A DNA stretch of 30,225 bases, taken from the NCBI GenBank assembly GCA_046498285.1, contig JAWOBA010000083.1:1-30225 (forward strand), written 5' to 3'. Below, piece by piece: positions 15,807-24,247 of this stretch (positions are counted from its first letter, which is position 1; the number at the start of each line of letters is the position of its first letter). Both the position numbers and the translations under genes were made by a program. The notes below the pieces were generated by a model that did no database searches, was not told where the DNA came from, and saw only the letters and a list, made by a program, of their open reading frames with translations. This stretch comes from B33-G16 sp046498285 (GTDB lineage: Bacteria > Desulfobacterota > DSM-4660 > Desulfatiglandales > B25-G16).

Positions 15807-17063
15807 ATGCAAACAGAGATTATAGTTATAGGAAATGAACTGATCTCAGGAAAGACAAGAGATCTTAACGGATGGTATGCATCGGGTTGTCTTTTGTCAC
15901 ATGGGCTTGAATCAAGTGAAATCAGAACCGTTGGCGACAACTACGATACACTTTCTTCTGTGTTGAAATCTGCGGTAAAACGATCTCATTTTGTGATTGT
16001 TACTGGTGGGTTAGGACCAACTGACGATGATCTTACTGCCGAGATAGCATCCAAGGCCTTAGATATGCCTCTTTTCCTTGATCAGGCTGTTCTTGATCAT
16101 GTAAAGGATACTACAAAAAAATTGTCTTTACGCTGGTCTCCTTCTTTAGAAAAATTGGCTTGGCTCCCAAAAGGGGCTAAAATGTTAGACCCTCAAGGGA
16201 AGATGTGTGGCTTTTCAATATCTAAAGGGGATTGTATCCTCTACTTCCTTCCAGGTGTTCCTGAGCAGATGAGGGAATTAATGAATAGGTGTGTTATTCC
16301 AGATATGCTGAGAAGGTACCGACCAGCTACCGTCCCTCGACATAGAATACTGAAAGTTTATGGATTAAGTGAACCCCGTATTTCAGATGTCTTCAAAGGC
16401 CTCAGCAATGAACTACAGAAGGTATTGTTTGGATTTTACCCATCTTTTCCTGAAAACCACATCACTATCACGGTCCGAGGGAAAGACTATACCAAGATTG
16501 AAAGGGAGTTAGATAGGGCAGAGGAAAAGATAAGGCATCTTTTAGGCCCGTATATATTTGCATCCGGCGATATGACCATGGAGTATGTTGTTGGAAAGCT
16601 GCTAAAGGAGCGGAAGATGACGATTTCTGTAGCGGAATCATGTACAGGAGGACTTATTGGTCACCGGCTCACATCGATATCAGGCAGCTCGCTTTATTTT
16701 GACAGGGGTTTGATTGTTTACAGTAATAGCTCCAAGAATGAGATGCTCGGGGTACTGCAAAGCACCATAGATTCATATGGGGCTGTCAGTAATCAGGTGG
16801 TACGGAAAATGGCCGAGGGTGTGAGGAAACTTGCGAAAACTGATATGGGACTTGCTGTAACAGGGATTGCCGGACCTTTAGGAGGATCAAAGGATAAACC
16901 AGTTGGTACTGTATTTATTGGTCTCTCAGTAGACGGCAAACTATTCTCTGACCACTATTGTTTTTCAGGAGACAGAAATAAAATAAAATATAATACTTCA
17001 GAAATGGCCCTTGACTGGGTAAGGAGATATCTCAATGGGTATTCGTTCATTCCTGGCATTTGA
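15807..17063 (+). CDS. cinA: CinA, competence/damage-inducible protein with NMN deamidase domain
   Basis: This 418-aa two-domain CinA has an N-terminal MoCF-like (COG1058) domain at about 1-170 with VTGGLGPTDDDLT, and a C-terminal PncC domain at about 255-410 with AESCTGGLIG and VTGIAGPLGG. The C-terminal domain hydrolyses nicotinamide mononucleotide to NaMN in pyridine nucleotide salvage. The N-terminal domain has been linked to ADP-ribose pyrophosphatase activity in some species. The gene overlaps thpR by 29 bp, so the two are translationally linked, and recA follows, the classic cinA-recA neighbourhood. Confidence 0.93.
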   Translation: MQTEIIVIGNELISGKTRDLNGWYASGCLLSHGLESSEIRTVGDNYDTLSSVLKSAVKRSHFVIVTGGLGPTDDDLTAEIASKALDMPLFLDQAVLDHVKDTTKKLSLRWSPSLEKLAWLPKGAKMLDPQGKMCGFSISKGDCILYFLPGVPEQMRELMNRCVIPDMLRRYRPATVPRHRILKVYGLSEPRISDVFKGLSNELQKVLFGFYPSFPENHITITVRGKDYTKIERELDRAEEKIRHLLGPYIFASGDMTMEYVVGKLLKERKMTISVAESCTGGLIGHRLTSISGSSLYFDRGLIVYSNSSKNEMLGVLQSTIDSYGAVSNQVVRKMAEGVRKLAKTDMGLAVTGIAGPLGGSKDKPVGTVFIGLSVDGKLFSDHYCFSGDRNKIKYNTSEMALDWVRRYLNGYSFIPGI

Positions 17064-17628
17064 ACTTCCATCTGAGATTAAAAAACAAATCATAGCTGTT
17101 TCCAAAGAATTAAAGAAGACCGCCCTGCCGGTAAGATGGGTTAAGACCGAAAACATTCACCTAACTATACTGTTTCTTGGCTCTGTCGATGAAGATGCAA
17201 TAAGTGATATAGAAGAAAAGGTGAATGTGGTTGTAAGGGGATTTTCTGCATTTAAGATTAAGCTTAATGCTGTTGGTACATTCCCACATTGGAAGAGGCC
17301 CCGGGTGATCTGGATTGGTCTAGATGGAGATATAGGGAAATTGTCAAATTTTAGGAATGATTTACAGGAGAAACTAAAAATACTCGGTTTCATACCGGAA
17401 AAAAGGCCATTTCAACCACACTTAACACTTGGACGGTTTAAAAGATCCTTAGATCGGGATGCGGATATACAACGGATTCTTGATAGTAGATACCATACTC
17501 TTCATAGTGAATTGTATTACCTTGATGAACTTGTTTTGTATAAAAGTGATCTTAAGCCCGAGGGGCCAGTCTATACAAAAATGGCGACGTGGCCATTAAA
17601 GGTGGAGAATTCAGAGGCATCGTCATAA
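17035..17628 (+). CDS. thpR: RNA 2',3'-cyclic phosphodiesterase (2H family)
   Basis: This 197-aa member of the 2H phosphoesterase family carries both catalytic HxTx motifs, H42-L-T44-I and H129-L-T131-L, with the expected spacing. It opens RNA 2',3'-cyclic phosphates; older annotation calls it 2'-5' RNA ligase. The ATG has AAGGAGAT upstream, located inside the 3' end of cinA. Length and architecture are normal. Confidence 0.93.
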   Translation: MGIRSFLAFELPSEIKKQIIAVSKELKKTALPVRWVKTENIHLTILFLGSVDEDAISDIEEKVNVVVRGFSAFKIKLNAVGTFPHWKRPRVIWIGLDGDIGKLSNFRNDLQEKLKILGFIPEKRPFQPHLTLGRFKRSLDRDADIQRILDSRYHTLHSELYYLDELVLYKSDLKPEGPVYTKMATWPLKVENSEASS

Positions 17629-17694
17629 TGAGATATCTTCCTGCTCTCGCTCAGGCGAGGTGGGCTGTTTGTAGTGATGGAGTTATGGAGAATT

Positions 17695-17712
17695 GGGTTA
17701 AAATAATAACCC
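17695..17712. terminator. Hairpin between thpR and recA
   Basis: GGGTTA-AAATAA-TAACCC is a perfect 6-bp stem with a 6-nt loop, 67 bp after the thpR stop. It has no clean T-tract, so it could be a weak terminator or a regulatory dyad for recA. I could not match a known LexA box. Confidence 0.25.
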
Positions 17713-17859
17713 CTCCTTTGGCGGATTAATTTTATTAACCATTATGCCGGTAATCCAACATTCCATCCCTCTGGAGACGGATGTCACTAAAAATATTTAA
17801 CTATCCGCAATGAATACAAATTCGGTTTAACCAGGTTTTGGTAATTAGGGGGGACTGTT

Positions 17860-18885
17860 ATGGCAATAGATTCAGAAAAGAAAAAGTCAGTGGATTTGGC
17901 TGTTATACAGATTGAAAAGCAGCATGGAAGAGGTTCTATTATGAAAATGGGCCAAGAGGGAGCGGTTATTAATATTCCTGTTATCTCTACAGGCTCGCTT
18001 GCCCTGGATGCAGCCCTTGGTCTGGGTGGTGTGCCGAGGGGGAGGGTAATAGAAATCTTTGGACCAGAGGCCTCAGGAAAAACTACTCTTGCCCTCCATA
18101 TTGTTGCAGAGGCACAGGCCAAGGATGGGATGGCTGCCTTTATAGATGCAGAGCATGCACTTGATCTCACATATGCCAGGAGACTAGGAGTCAAGGTTGA
18201 TGATCTTCTGGTCTCCCAGCCGGATAACGGTGAACAGGCACTGGATATTGCTGAAATCTTGGTGAGAAGTGGGGCTATTGATGTTTTGATAATAGACTCT
18301 GTTGCTGCCCTTGTTCCAAGGGCAGAGATAGAAGGTGAGATGGGAGACCAGCAGGTTGGATTGCAGGCGAGATTGATGTCAAAGGCCCTTAGAAAATTAG
18401 CAGCAACAATAAATAGATCGATGACATGTGTCATTTTCATAAACCAAATCAGGATGAAAATCGGAGTAATGTTTGGCAGCCCAGAGACCACTACTGGCGG
18501 AAATGCACTCAAATTTTACGCAACCCAACGCCTTGATATTCGACGGATTGCTTCCATACAAGAAGGTGATAACAAAACAGGAAGCAGGACACGGGTTAAG
18601 GTAGTAAAGAATAAGATTGCCCCTCCGTTTAGAATGGCAGAGTTTGATATTATTTATGGGAAGGGAATATCAAAGGAAGGAGATATATTAGACTTGGGTG
18701 TTGAATTTGATATAGTTGAGAAGAGCGGCTCTTGGTTTTCATTTAATAATGAGAGGATTGGTCAGGGGAGGGAGAATGTTCGAAGATTTTTAATTGAACA
18801 TCCCGATATACTGAACAATATTGCTAACAAGGTTAAGGAAAAGCTTGGCTTCGAGGGTACTGGAGATTCGAAACAGGATAAATAA
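17860..18885 (+). CDS. recA: RecA recombinase
   Basis: The 341-aa RecA is full length. Walker A is GPEASGKT (68-75), Walker B LIIDSVAAL, and the L1/L2 DNA-binding loops are represented by EIEGEMGDQQVGLQARLMS and INQIRMKIGVMFGSPETT. It forms ATP-dependent filaments on single-stranded DNA for recombination and SOS induction. The ATG is preceded by a GGGGGGA stretch. alaS follows; recX, which often lies between them, is absent. Confidence 0.98.
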   Translation: MAIDSEKKKSVDLAVIQIEKQHGRGSIMKMGQEGAVINIPVISTGSLALDAALGLGGVPRGRVIEIFGPEASGKTTLALHIVAEAQAKDGMAAFIDAEHALDLTYARRLGVKVDDLLVSQPDNGEQALDIAEILVRSGAIDVLIIDSVAALVPRAEIEGEMGDQQVGLQARLMSKALRKLAATINRSMTCVIFINQIRMKIGVMFGSPETTTGGNALKFYATQRLDIRRIASIQEGDNKTGSRTRVKVVKNKIAPPFRMAEFDIIYGKGISKEGDILDLGVEFDIVEKSGSWFSFNNERIGQGRENVRRFLIEHPDILNNIANKVKEKLGFEGTGDSKQDK

Positions 18886-19035
18886 GAACGTTTATCATAT
18901 CTGCAAGAAGCTTAGGTACCTTGAACAGAACCATCTGTCAGCCTACTTACGGTGCGGTCTGTAAAACATAGTGTCAAGATCTCAGGCAGGCGGGCTATAT
19001 TTTCCCACGCTTCAAGTTGTACATTTCAATTAACT

Positions 19036-21672
19036 ATGAATAGCAGAAAAATAAGAGAGAAATTTTTACAGTACTTTAAAAATAACGGTCATGAGATCGT
19101 AAAGAGCGCATCGTTGGTCCCGAAGGATGATCCAACATTGCTTTTTATCAATGCCGGCATGGCACCCTTCAAGAATTTATTCCTTGGTCTTGAAAAAAGG
19201 GCATATACAAGGGCGGCAAGTTCCCAAAAATGTGTCAGGGCTGGAGGAAAACACAATGACCTTAATGAAGTAGGCTATACTAACAGACACCATACCTTTT
19301 TTGAAATGCTGGGTAACTTTTCCTTTGGTGACTATTTCAAAGAAGGTGCAATTGATATGGCATGGGAACTCCTGACCGTTGGCTATGGTATACCGGAAGA
19401 AAAATTGTGGGTATCTGTATATACAGATGATGATGAGGCGTACAAAATCTGGAATGAAACTATAGGGGTACCTCATGAAAAGATCCTTCGTTTAGGAGAT
19501 GAGGACAATTTCTGGTCCATGGGTGATACTGGGCCATGCGGGCCATGCTCGGAGATATACATTGATCAAGGTCCTGAGGTTGGCTGTGGTAAGCCTACCT
19601 GTAAACCAGGCTGTGACTGTGACAGATATTTAGAGATATGGAATCTGGTCTTCACTCAGTATAATAGAGAGTCTAATGGAGAACTCACCCCTCTCCCCAG
19701 GCCAAATATAGATACAGGTATGGGTCTTGAGAGATTGGCTGCTGTTTTGCAGGGTGTATATTCAAATTACGACTCAGACCTCTTTGTGGATATTATAAAA
19801 ATCACGGAAGAGTTAGCAGAATTACAATATGGCAATGATACGAAAAGCGATATATCCTTCAAGGTAATTGCTGATCACAGCCGAGCTACCGCATTCCTTC
19901 TAGCCGATGGTATCATGCCGTCAAATGATGGGAGAGGGTATGTCCTGAGGCGGATAATAAGGCGTGCCATACGATATGGCCAGGTTCTTGGGATCAAGGG
20001 ACCATTTCTTCATCGTCTTACGGACAAGGTTGTTGATTTAATGAACTCTGATTATCCGGAGCTAGGACAATCCAGAAGATTTATTGATGAAGTGGTGATC
20101 AATGAGGAAAAACGATTCGCCGACACTCTTTTTCATGGCCTTTCTATATTAAAAGAAGAGATGGATCAATTGCGTTCAAAAAAGCAACATAGTATTCCCG
20201 GCACTTTGGTTTTCAGACTTTATGATACCTTTGGGTTCCCTCCGGATCTGGTAGAAGATATAGCTCGAGATGATGATTTCAGCATAGATATTGAGGGCTT
20301 TGATCGGTCTATGGCTGAGCAAAAGGAAACATCTCAGAGAAGCTGGAAGGGCAGTGGACAGGAGGTGATACCCGAAGTCTATACGATCCTTGACTCAAGA
20401 GGATTGGACTGCCGCTTTTTAGGTTATGAGACAGTAAGGGCGGAAGGAAAGGTGCTGTCTATTCTCCGGGATGGTGATCTGGTTGCTTCAGGACATGAAG
20501 GAGAACGGGTAGAGATTATCCTTGATCAGACTCCATTTTATAGTGAATCCGGCGGTCAGGTGGGAGATACTGGATGGATGAGTAATGATGCGCTGAATAT
20601 CAAGATTGTCGATACTGTTAAATACCCTAAGAGCCTTATTATTCATAAGGGTGAAGTGGTTGAAGGGGTTGTCTCTGTAGGTGATGCAGTTGAGGCTGTG
20701 GTAGATGAAAAAAGGCGAAATAATATTGCCAAAAATCATACAGCAACTCATCTCCTTCAGGCGGCATTGAGGGAAACGCTAGGTGAGCATGTGAAACAAG
20801 CAGGTTCTCATGTAGGGCCTGAAAGGATGAGATTTGATTTTACCCATTTCGCCCAGATATCTCCTGACAGATTAGGAGAGATTGAGAGGCTTGTAAACCT
20901 CAATATACAAAAAAACCTTCCTGTCACAACCCGCACAATGTCACGGGATGAGGCTTTTAAACAACAAGCTATTGCTATCTTTGAAGAAAGGTATAGCGAT
21001 ACTGTGAGGGTTGTTACCATTGGTAATGGTCTTAGTAGAGAGCTCTGTGGGGGGACGCATGTGGCTGCTACAGGAGACATAGGGATATTCTTACTCGTAA
21101 GCGAAGGAGCAGTTGCATCCGGCATTAGGAGGATTGAGGCCTTTACCGGGGAGGGTGCAATCAGGAAAATACAAAAGGAAATGGGTAACCTTAACATCAT
21201 ATCGGACCTCTTTAAAACCACACATGACGATCTTGTTACAAAGATAGAACATTTTATAAAAGATCAGAAAGAAAAAGATCGCGAGATAGAATTACTCAAG
21301 TCAAAACTTTTACACAAACAATCAGAAGATTTAATCGGCACAGCCAAGATTTTACATGGTATTACAGTTATAAGTCAGGAGGTGGCAACAACTAACCCAA
21401 AAGACTTGAGAGAGTATGGTGACCATTTGAAGGATAAGCTGAAATCTGGGATAATTGTTCTTGGCGCTAAGGCCACTGGAAAGGTCTTCTTGCTGTGCAG
21501 GATAACACCCGATTTGACGGATAGGTTTCATGCCGGGAAGATTATAAAAGAGCTATCTGTTTTTATTGATGGAAAAGGTGGTGGCAGAAAGGATATGGCA
21601 GAAGGAGGTGGAACAAGAAGCTCGGAACTAAAAACAGCCCTCTCAAAGGCATACGATATTATTTTTACTTGA
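19036..21672 (+). CDS. alaS: Alanyl-tRNA synthetase
   Basis: The protein is 878 aa from the ATG at 19036 (MNSRKIREKFLQYF), which matches the usual AlaS N-terminus; the open frame extends upstream to 18952 but that part is not AlaS-like. The class II aminoacylation core is at about 1-235 with SSQKCVRAGGKHND and GNFSFGDYF. The editing domain has H568-xxx-H572 and CGGTH at about 671-675. A C-terminal oligomerisation/C-Ala region ends with GKGGGRKDMAEGG. A Cys-rich insert CGKPTCKPGCDCD sits in the catalytic domain. It charges tRNA-Ala and clears mischarged Ser/Gly. The ribosome site is weak. Confidence 0.97.
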   Translation: MNSRKIREKFLQYFKNNGHEIVKSASLVPKDDPTLLFINAGMAPFKNLFLGLEKRAYTRAASSQKCVRAGGKHNDLNEVGYTNRHHTFFEMLGNFSFGDYFKEGAIDMAWELLTVGYGIPEEKLWVSVYTDDDEAYKIWNETIGVPHEKILRLGDEDNFWSMGDTGPCGPCSEIYIDQGPEVGCGKPTCKPGCDCDRYLEIWNLVFTQYNRESNGELTPLPRPNIDTGMGLERLAAVLQGVYSNYDSDLFVDIIKITEELAELQYGNDTKSDISFKVIADHSRATAFLLADGIMPSNDGRGYVLRRIIRRAIRYGQVLGIKGPFLHRLTDKVVDLMNSDYPELGQSRRFIDEVVINEEKRFADTLFHGLSILKEEMDQLRSKKQHSIPGTLVFRLYDTFGFPPDLVEDIARDDDFSIDIEGFDRSMAEQKETSQRSWKGSGQEVIPEVYTILDSRGLDCRFLGYETVRAEGKVLSILRDGDLVASGHEGERVEIILDQTPFYSESGGQVGDTGWMSNDALNIKIVDTVKYPKSLIIHKGEVVEGVVSVGDAVEAVVDEKRRNNIAKNHTATHLLQAALRETLGEHVKQAGSHVGPERMRFDFTHFAQISPDRLGEIERLVNLNIQKNLPVTTRTMSRDEAFKQQAIAIFEERYSDTVRVVTIGNGLSRELCGGTHVAATGDIGIFLLVSEGAVASGIRRIEAFTGEGAIRKIQKEMGNLNIISDLFKTTHDDLVTKIEHFIKDQKEKDREIELLKSKLLHKQSEDLIGTAKILHGITVISQEVATTNPKDLREYGDHLKDKLKSGIIVLGAKATGKVFLLCRITPDLTDRFHAGKIIKELSVFIDGKGGGRKDMAEGGGTRSSELKTALSKAYDIIFT

Positions 21673-21924
21673 TATCTTATATCCCAATTCATGTCAGATG
21701 CAAAGACACCAAATTTCACATTCAGCGTGTTCAATTTCTGGAAGGGTTTTCGGCAAATAATTATTTTCATATGATTTAGCATTCGAATTTTTTTACGTGA
21801 CATTCCCTTTTGATAAGAGACCTTTGAAAAACCCGGCGATTTTCATCATCCTCAAAAAGACGATGGACTTTTTTCAGTTCCCTCCGGTGGAGGGACTTTT
21901 GAATGAGTCACATTTGAAATCTTT

Positions 21925-22106
21925 GAAACGTGCCTTCATTCGCGCTCATAAATCTTTTTCGACCCTGCAACGTCTCGCTTAGCTGCAAAGGAAAAACTCG
22001 CGCTGAAGCGCTCAGATCCCGCTTTCAGCGGGACAAGTCGCTTCACTTCGACGGCAGGGTACCCCGAAAAAGTATTTAAAAGTCGCGCTCCATGAAGTCA
22101 CGTTTC
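21925..22106. repeat. Nested foldback inside family A copy 3
   Basis: GAAACGTG.CTTCAT at 21925 pairs with its inverse ending at 22106. The arms continue inward for about 50 nt (AAAT..TTTTTCG and CCCTGC against GCAGGG and CGAAAAA). Inside are shorter GC hairpins, including TCCCGC-TTTCA-GCGGGA. No ORF of note. Confidence 0.6.
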
Positions 22107-22159
22107 CTGGGATCTTTGAAAAATCTGGCGATCTTCAGAATTCGACTTTGTTTACAGTA

Positions 22160-22279
22160 AACCACAAAGCCGTAAGGTACACAAAGCAAGGAATGCCGCT
22201 GAGGCGAAACTAAGTATGTCCGGCGTTTAACCCGTCGGACATACAATATTTACTTTGTGTTCTTTGCGTCTTCGTGGTT
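22160..22279. repeat. Second nested foldback inside family A copy 3
   Basis: Arms AACCACAAAG..ACACAAAG and the inverse of CTTTGTGT..CTTCGTGGTT match at about 22 of 28 positions. The middle carries the hairpin GTATGTCCG (22214-22222) with CGGACATAC (22236-22244). Confidence 0.55.
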
Positions 22280-22593
22280 CAAAAAAGGGAAGAAGTCAAC
22301 GCATTCAACAATGTCCCTGAGATCCCGATTTATCGGGGCAATGCGGATAGAGCAAAATTCCCCCATGGATACGTTGCTGAAAAGACCAGCCCGGGAGCCT
22401 CGGCCTCCGGCCCGACTCCGTCCTGGAGGGGACTCCGCCCCGGAAGGGAGGGCCTACGACCCGGAGGGAACTGAAAAAAAGCCCATCGTCTTTAGATCAA
22501 TAGGGGTTATGCAAAGGTCTCGATAAAGATGCACGATACTTTATTGTGCATGGGGATCCGAGAGAAAAATATGTTAAGAAACAGGAGGAAGCC

Positions 22594-23331
22594 ATGCCTG
22601 TTCATAGTATCAGCGGTGGCTATGCCAATACTTACCTGATAGAAGATAGGGATTCTTTTGTTGCCATTGATGTTGGCACTACCAAAGCAGCTAACAACAT
22701 ACGCCACTACCTCTTGCATCGATCAATAGATGCCTCTTCTTTACGCATGGTGACTGCCACTCACTTTCATATAGATCATGTAGGTGGCATAGCAAGGCTT
22801 GTACAGCTTTTCCCTAAAATAAGGACCTGTTTCTTTACCATGGTTGGGGATTACCTTAATGGAAAAGAAAAGATCTGTCTATTTTCTCCACCCATGTGGA
22901 TCAAATACCTCCTGCCAATAATTATAGCCGAAGATAATCACATAAAAAATACCGTTGCTGCATTATTCAGTAGCAAGGCGGGGATTCCTTTGCCTTTTTT
23001 ACGAACAAAATTCCTCCCTTCCGATTACCAGGCCGAAGGCATATTGAGGGAAAACCAGCCCATACCCTATCTTCCACACTGGAAACTTATAGAAACCCCT
23101 GGACATACTGATGACAGTATCTGTTTTTACAGCCCTGATGAAAGAACGCTTATCTCTGGCGATACAATTCTTAATATAAAAGGGAGCGGTGAGCTCAATA
23201 ATTTTTGCTGCAACCCGCATGAAATCAGGGAATCTTTTAAAAAATTATTACCACTCAATATCAAGACAATCTACCCGGGTCATGGTGATCCTTTATATCA
23301 TCTTGATGGCCTGGGCCGTGTCGCTCAATAG
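22594..23331 (+). CDS. MBL-fold metallo-hydrolase
   Basis: The protein is 245 aa from the ATG at 22594, directly behind AGGAGG; the open frame from 22546 begins upstream of that site. The metallo-beta-lactamase metal ligands are all present: H57-x-H59-x-D61-H62, H171 (PGHTDDS), D190 (SGDT) and H230 (PGHGD). It is therefore a complete glyoxalase-II/MBL-type binuclear hydrolase. A central segment around 80-140 is hydrophobic (PPMWIKYLLPIII) and may cover the active site. The substrate cannot be told. It is followed 16 bp later by the YprB-like exonuclease gene. The family A element ends 72 bp upstream and may carry or disrupt its promoter. Confidence 0.88.
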   Translation: MPVHSISGGYANTYLIEDRDSFVAIDVGTTKAANNIRHYLLHRSIDASSLRMVTATHFHIDHVGGIARLVQLFPKIRTCFFTMVGDYLNGKEKICLFSPPMWIKYLLPIIIAEDNHIKNTVAALFSSKAGIPLPFLRTKFLPSDYQAEGILRENQPIPYLPHWKLIETPGHTDDSICFYSPDERTLISGDTILNIKGSGELNNFCCNPHEIRESFKKLLPLNIKTIYPGHGDPLYHLDGLGRVAQ

Positions 23332-23347
23332 GAAAAGGGACTAATAA

Positions 23348-24145
23348 TTGCTTGAGCATACTTTTATCCATATCCCCGGCATTGGATTAAAGACAGAGCG
23401 GCACCTTTGGCGAAACGGTATCAATACATGGAATGACTTTCTACGAACGAAAAAACCGCCACTCCTACCGGCTCGTGATTTCTTTGTGCGTCAAAATGTC
23501 GAGGCATCTCTTAAAAATAGGAACAACATCCGCTTTTTCACGGATAAACTACCCATTGCTGAAATATGGCGCCTATTCGGTGTATTCAAGGATAAGGCAG
23601 TATATCTGGATATTGAAACAAGCGGGCTGTATCAGGGAGTCGACGACATCACCGTTATCGGCATCTATGATGGAAAAACGGTTAAGACCTTTGTGCAGGG
23701 CATCAATTTAGATGAATTTGAGTCGCAAATCAATGCCTATGAGCTTCTTATCACATTTAACGGGTCCCAGTTTGATTTGCCTTTTATCAAACGCCAATTT
23801 CCAAACATCTGCCTTCCCCCTGCCCATATTGACCTTCGATTTTTCTTAAGGAAATTAGGGTACAAGGGTGGTCTCAAGGCAATTGAAAAAGACTTTGACC
23901 TCCATCGAGCATCTGCCATTGAAGGGATGGATGGATATGAAGCTATTTCACTCTGGGAAGCCTACCAGTGGGGAGATAAAAGTGCACTGAATCGCTTGAT
24001 CCAATATAACACCGCAGATATTGTACATCTGGAGCCCCTGATGAAAGGGGGCTATGAAAACATGAAGAACCGGCTGTTGTCATCTCATGAACAGTGGGGT
24101 GAAAAAAAGGGTGTGTCTTCTGTTGATCTGGCATACCCTTGTTAA
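23348..24145 (+). CDS. RNase H-fold exonuclease, YprB-like
   Basis: This 265-aa protein has an N-terminal helix-hairpin-helix-like segment (IHIPGIGLKTERHLW, 8-22) and a DEDD-type ribonuclease H-like domain at about 84-240. Its motifs are D88-I-E90, N138 with D143 in TFNGSQFDLPFI, and Y220-xxx-D224 in YNTADIVHL. This is the YprB/RNase_H_2 family, thought to trim nucleic acid 3' ends. The start is TTG, with AAGGGA upstream; no ATG would preserve the HhH segment. It lies in a tight run between the MBL hydrolase and the DinG-type helicase, a setting that suggests DNA processing or repair. Confidence 0.82.
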   Translation: MLEHTFIHIPGIGLKTERHLWRNGINTWNDFLRTKKPPLLPARDFFVRQNVEASLKNRNNIRFFTDKLPIAEIWRLFGVFKDKAVYLDIETSGLYQGVDDITVIGIYDGKTVKTFVQGINLDEFESQINAYELLITFNGSQFDLPFIKRQFPNICLPPAHIDLRFFLRKLGYKGGLKAIEKDFDLHRASAIEGMDGYEAISLWEAYQWGDKSALNRLIQYNTADIVHLEPLMKGGYENMKNRLLSSHEQWGEKKGVSSVDLAYPC

Positions 24146-24247
24146 GGAACGGGTAGTCTGAATTTATTCGCCTTTCCTCTGTGTCACATCCAACTACTTC
24201 TGTAGATATGGTGCTATACGTATACTTCATAACGATTAAAGAGAAGC

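Larger units (their letters stand above)
21817..22521 (+). mobile_element. Family A foldback element, copy 3, 705 bp, composite, with TSD
   Basis: The left end GAGACCTTTGAAAAACCC and the right end CAAAGGTCTC are perfect inverted termini. They are flanked by exact 5-bp direct repeats GATAA (21812-21816 and 22522-22526). The outer ~85 bp on the left and ~200 bp on the right match copy 2, including the GC-rich insert. The middle, about 21900-22325, is unrelated and holds two other foldbacks plus, at 22111-22137, a degenerate second copy of the family A left end. It therefore looks like an element that received other elements. The right end lies 72 bp before the MBL-hydrolase start. Confidence 0.85.

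Noticed and set aside
17712..17859. LexA-type SOS box upstream of recA
   Set aside because: I looked for the known deltaproteobacterial forms and found only imperfect dyads such as CATCC..GGATG; none is convincing.
17787..18512. 241-codon minus frame inside recA
   Set aside because: It lies wholly antisense to the recA region and is a codon-bias shadow with Ser/Ala/Pro-rich sequence.
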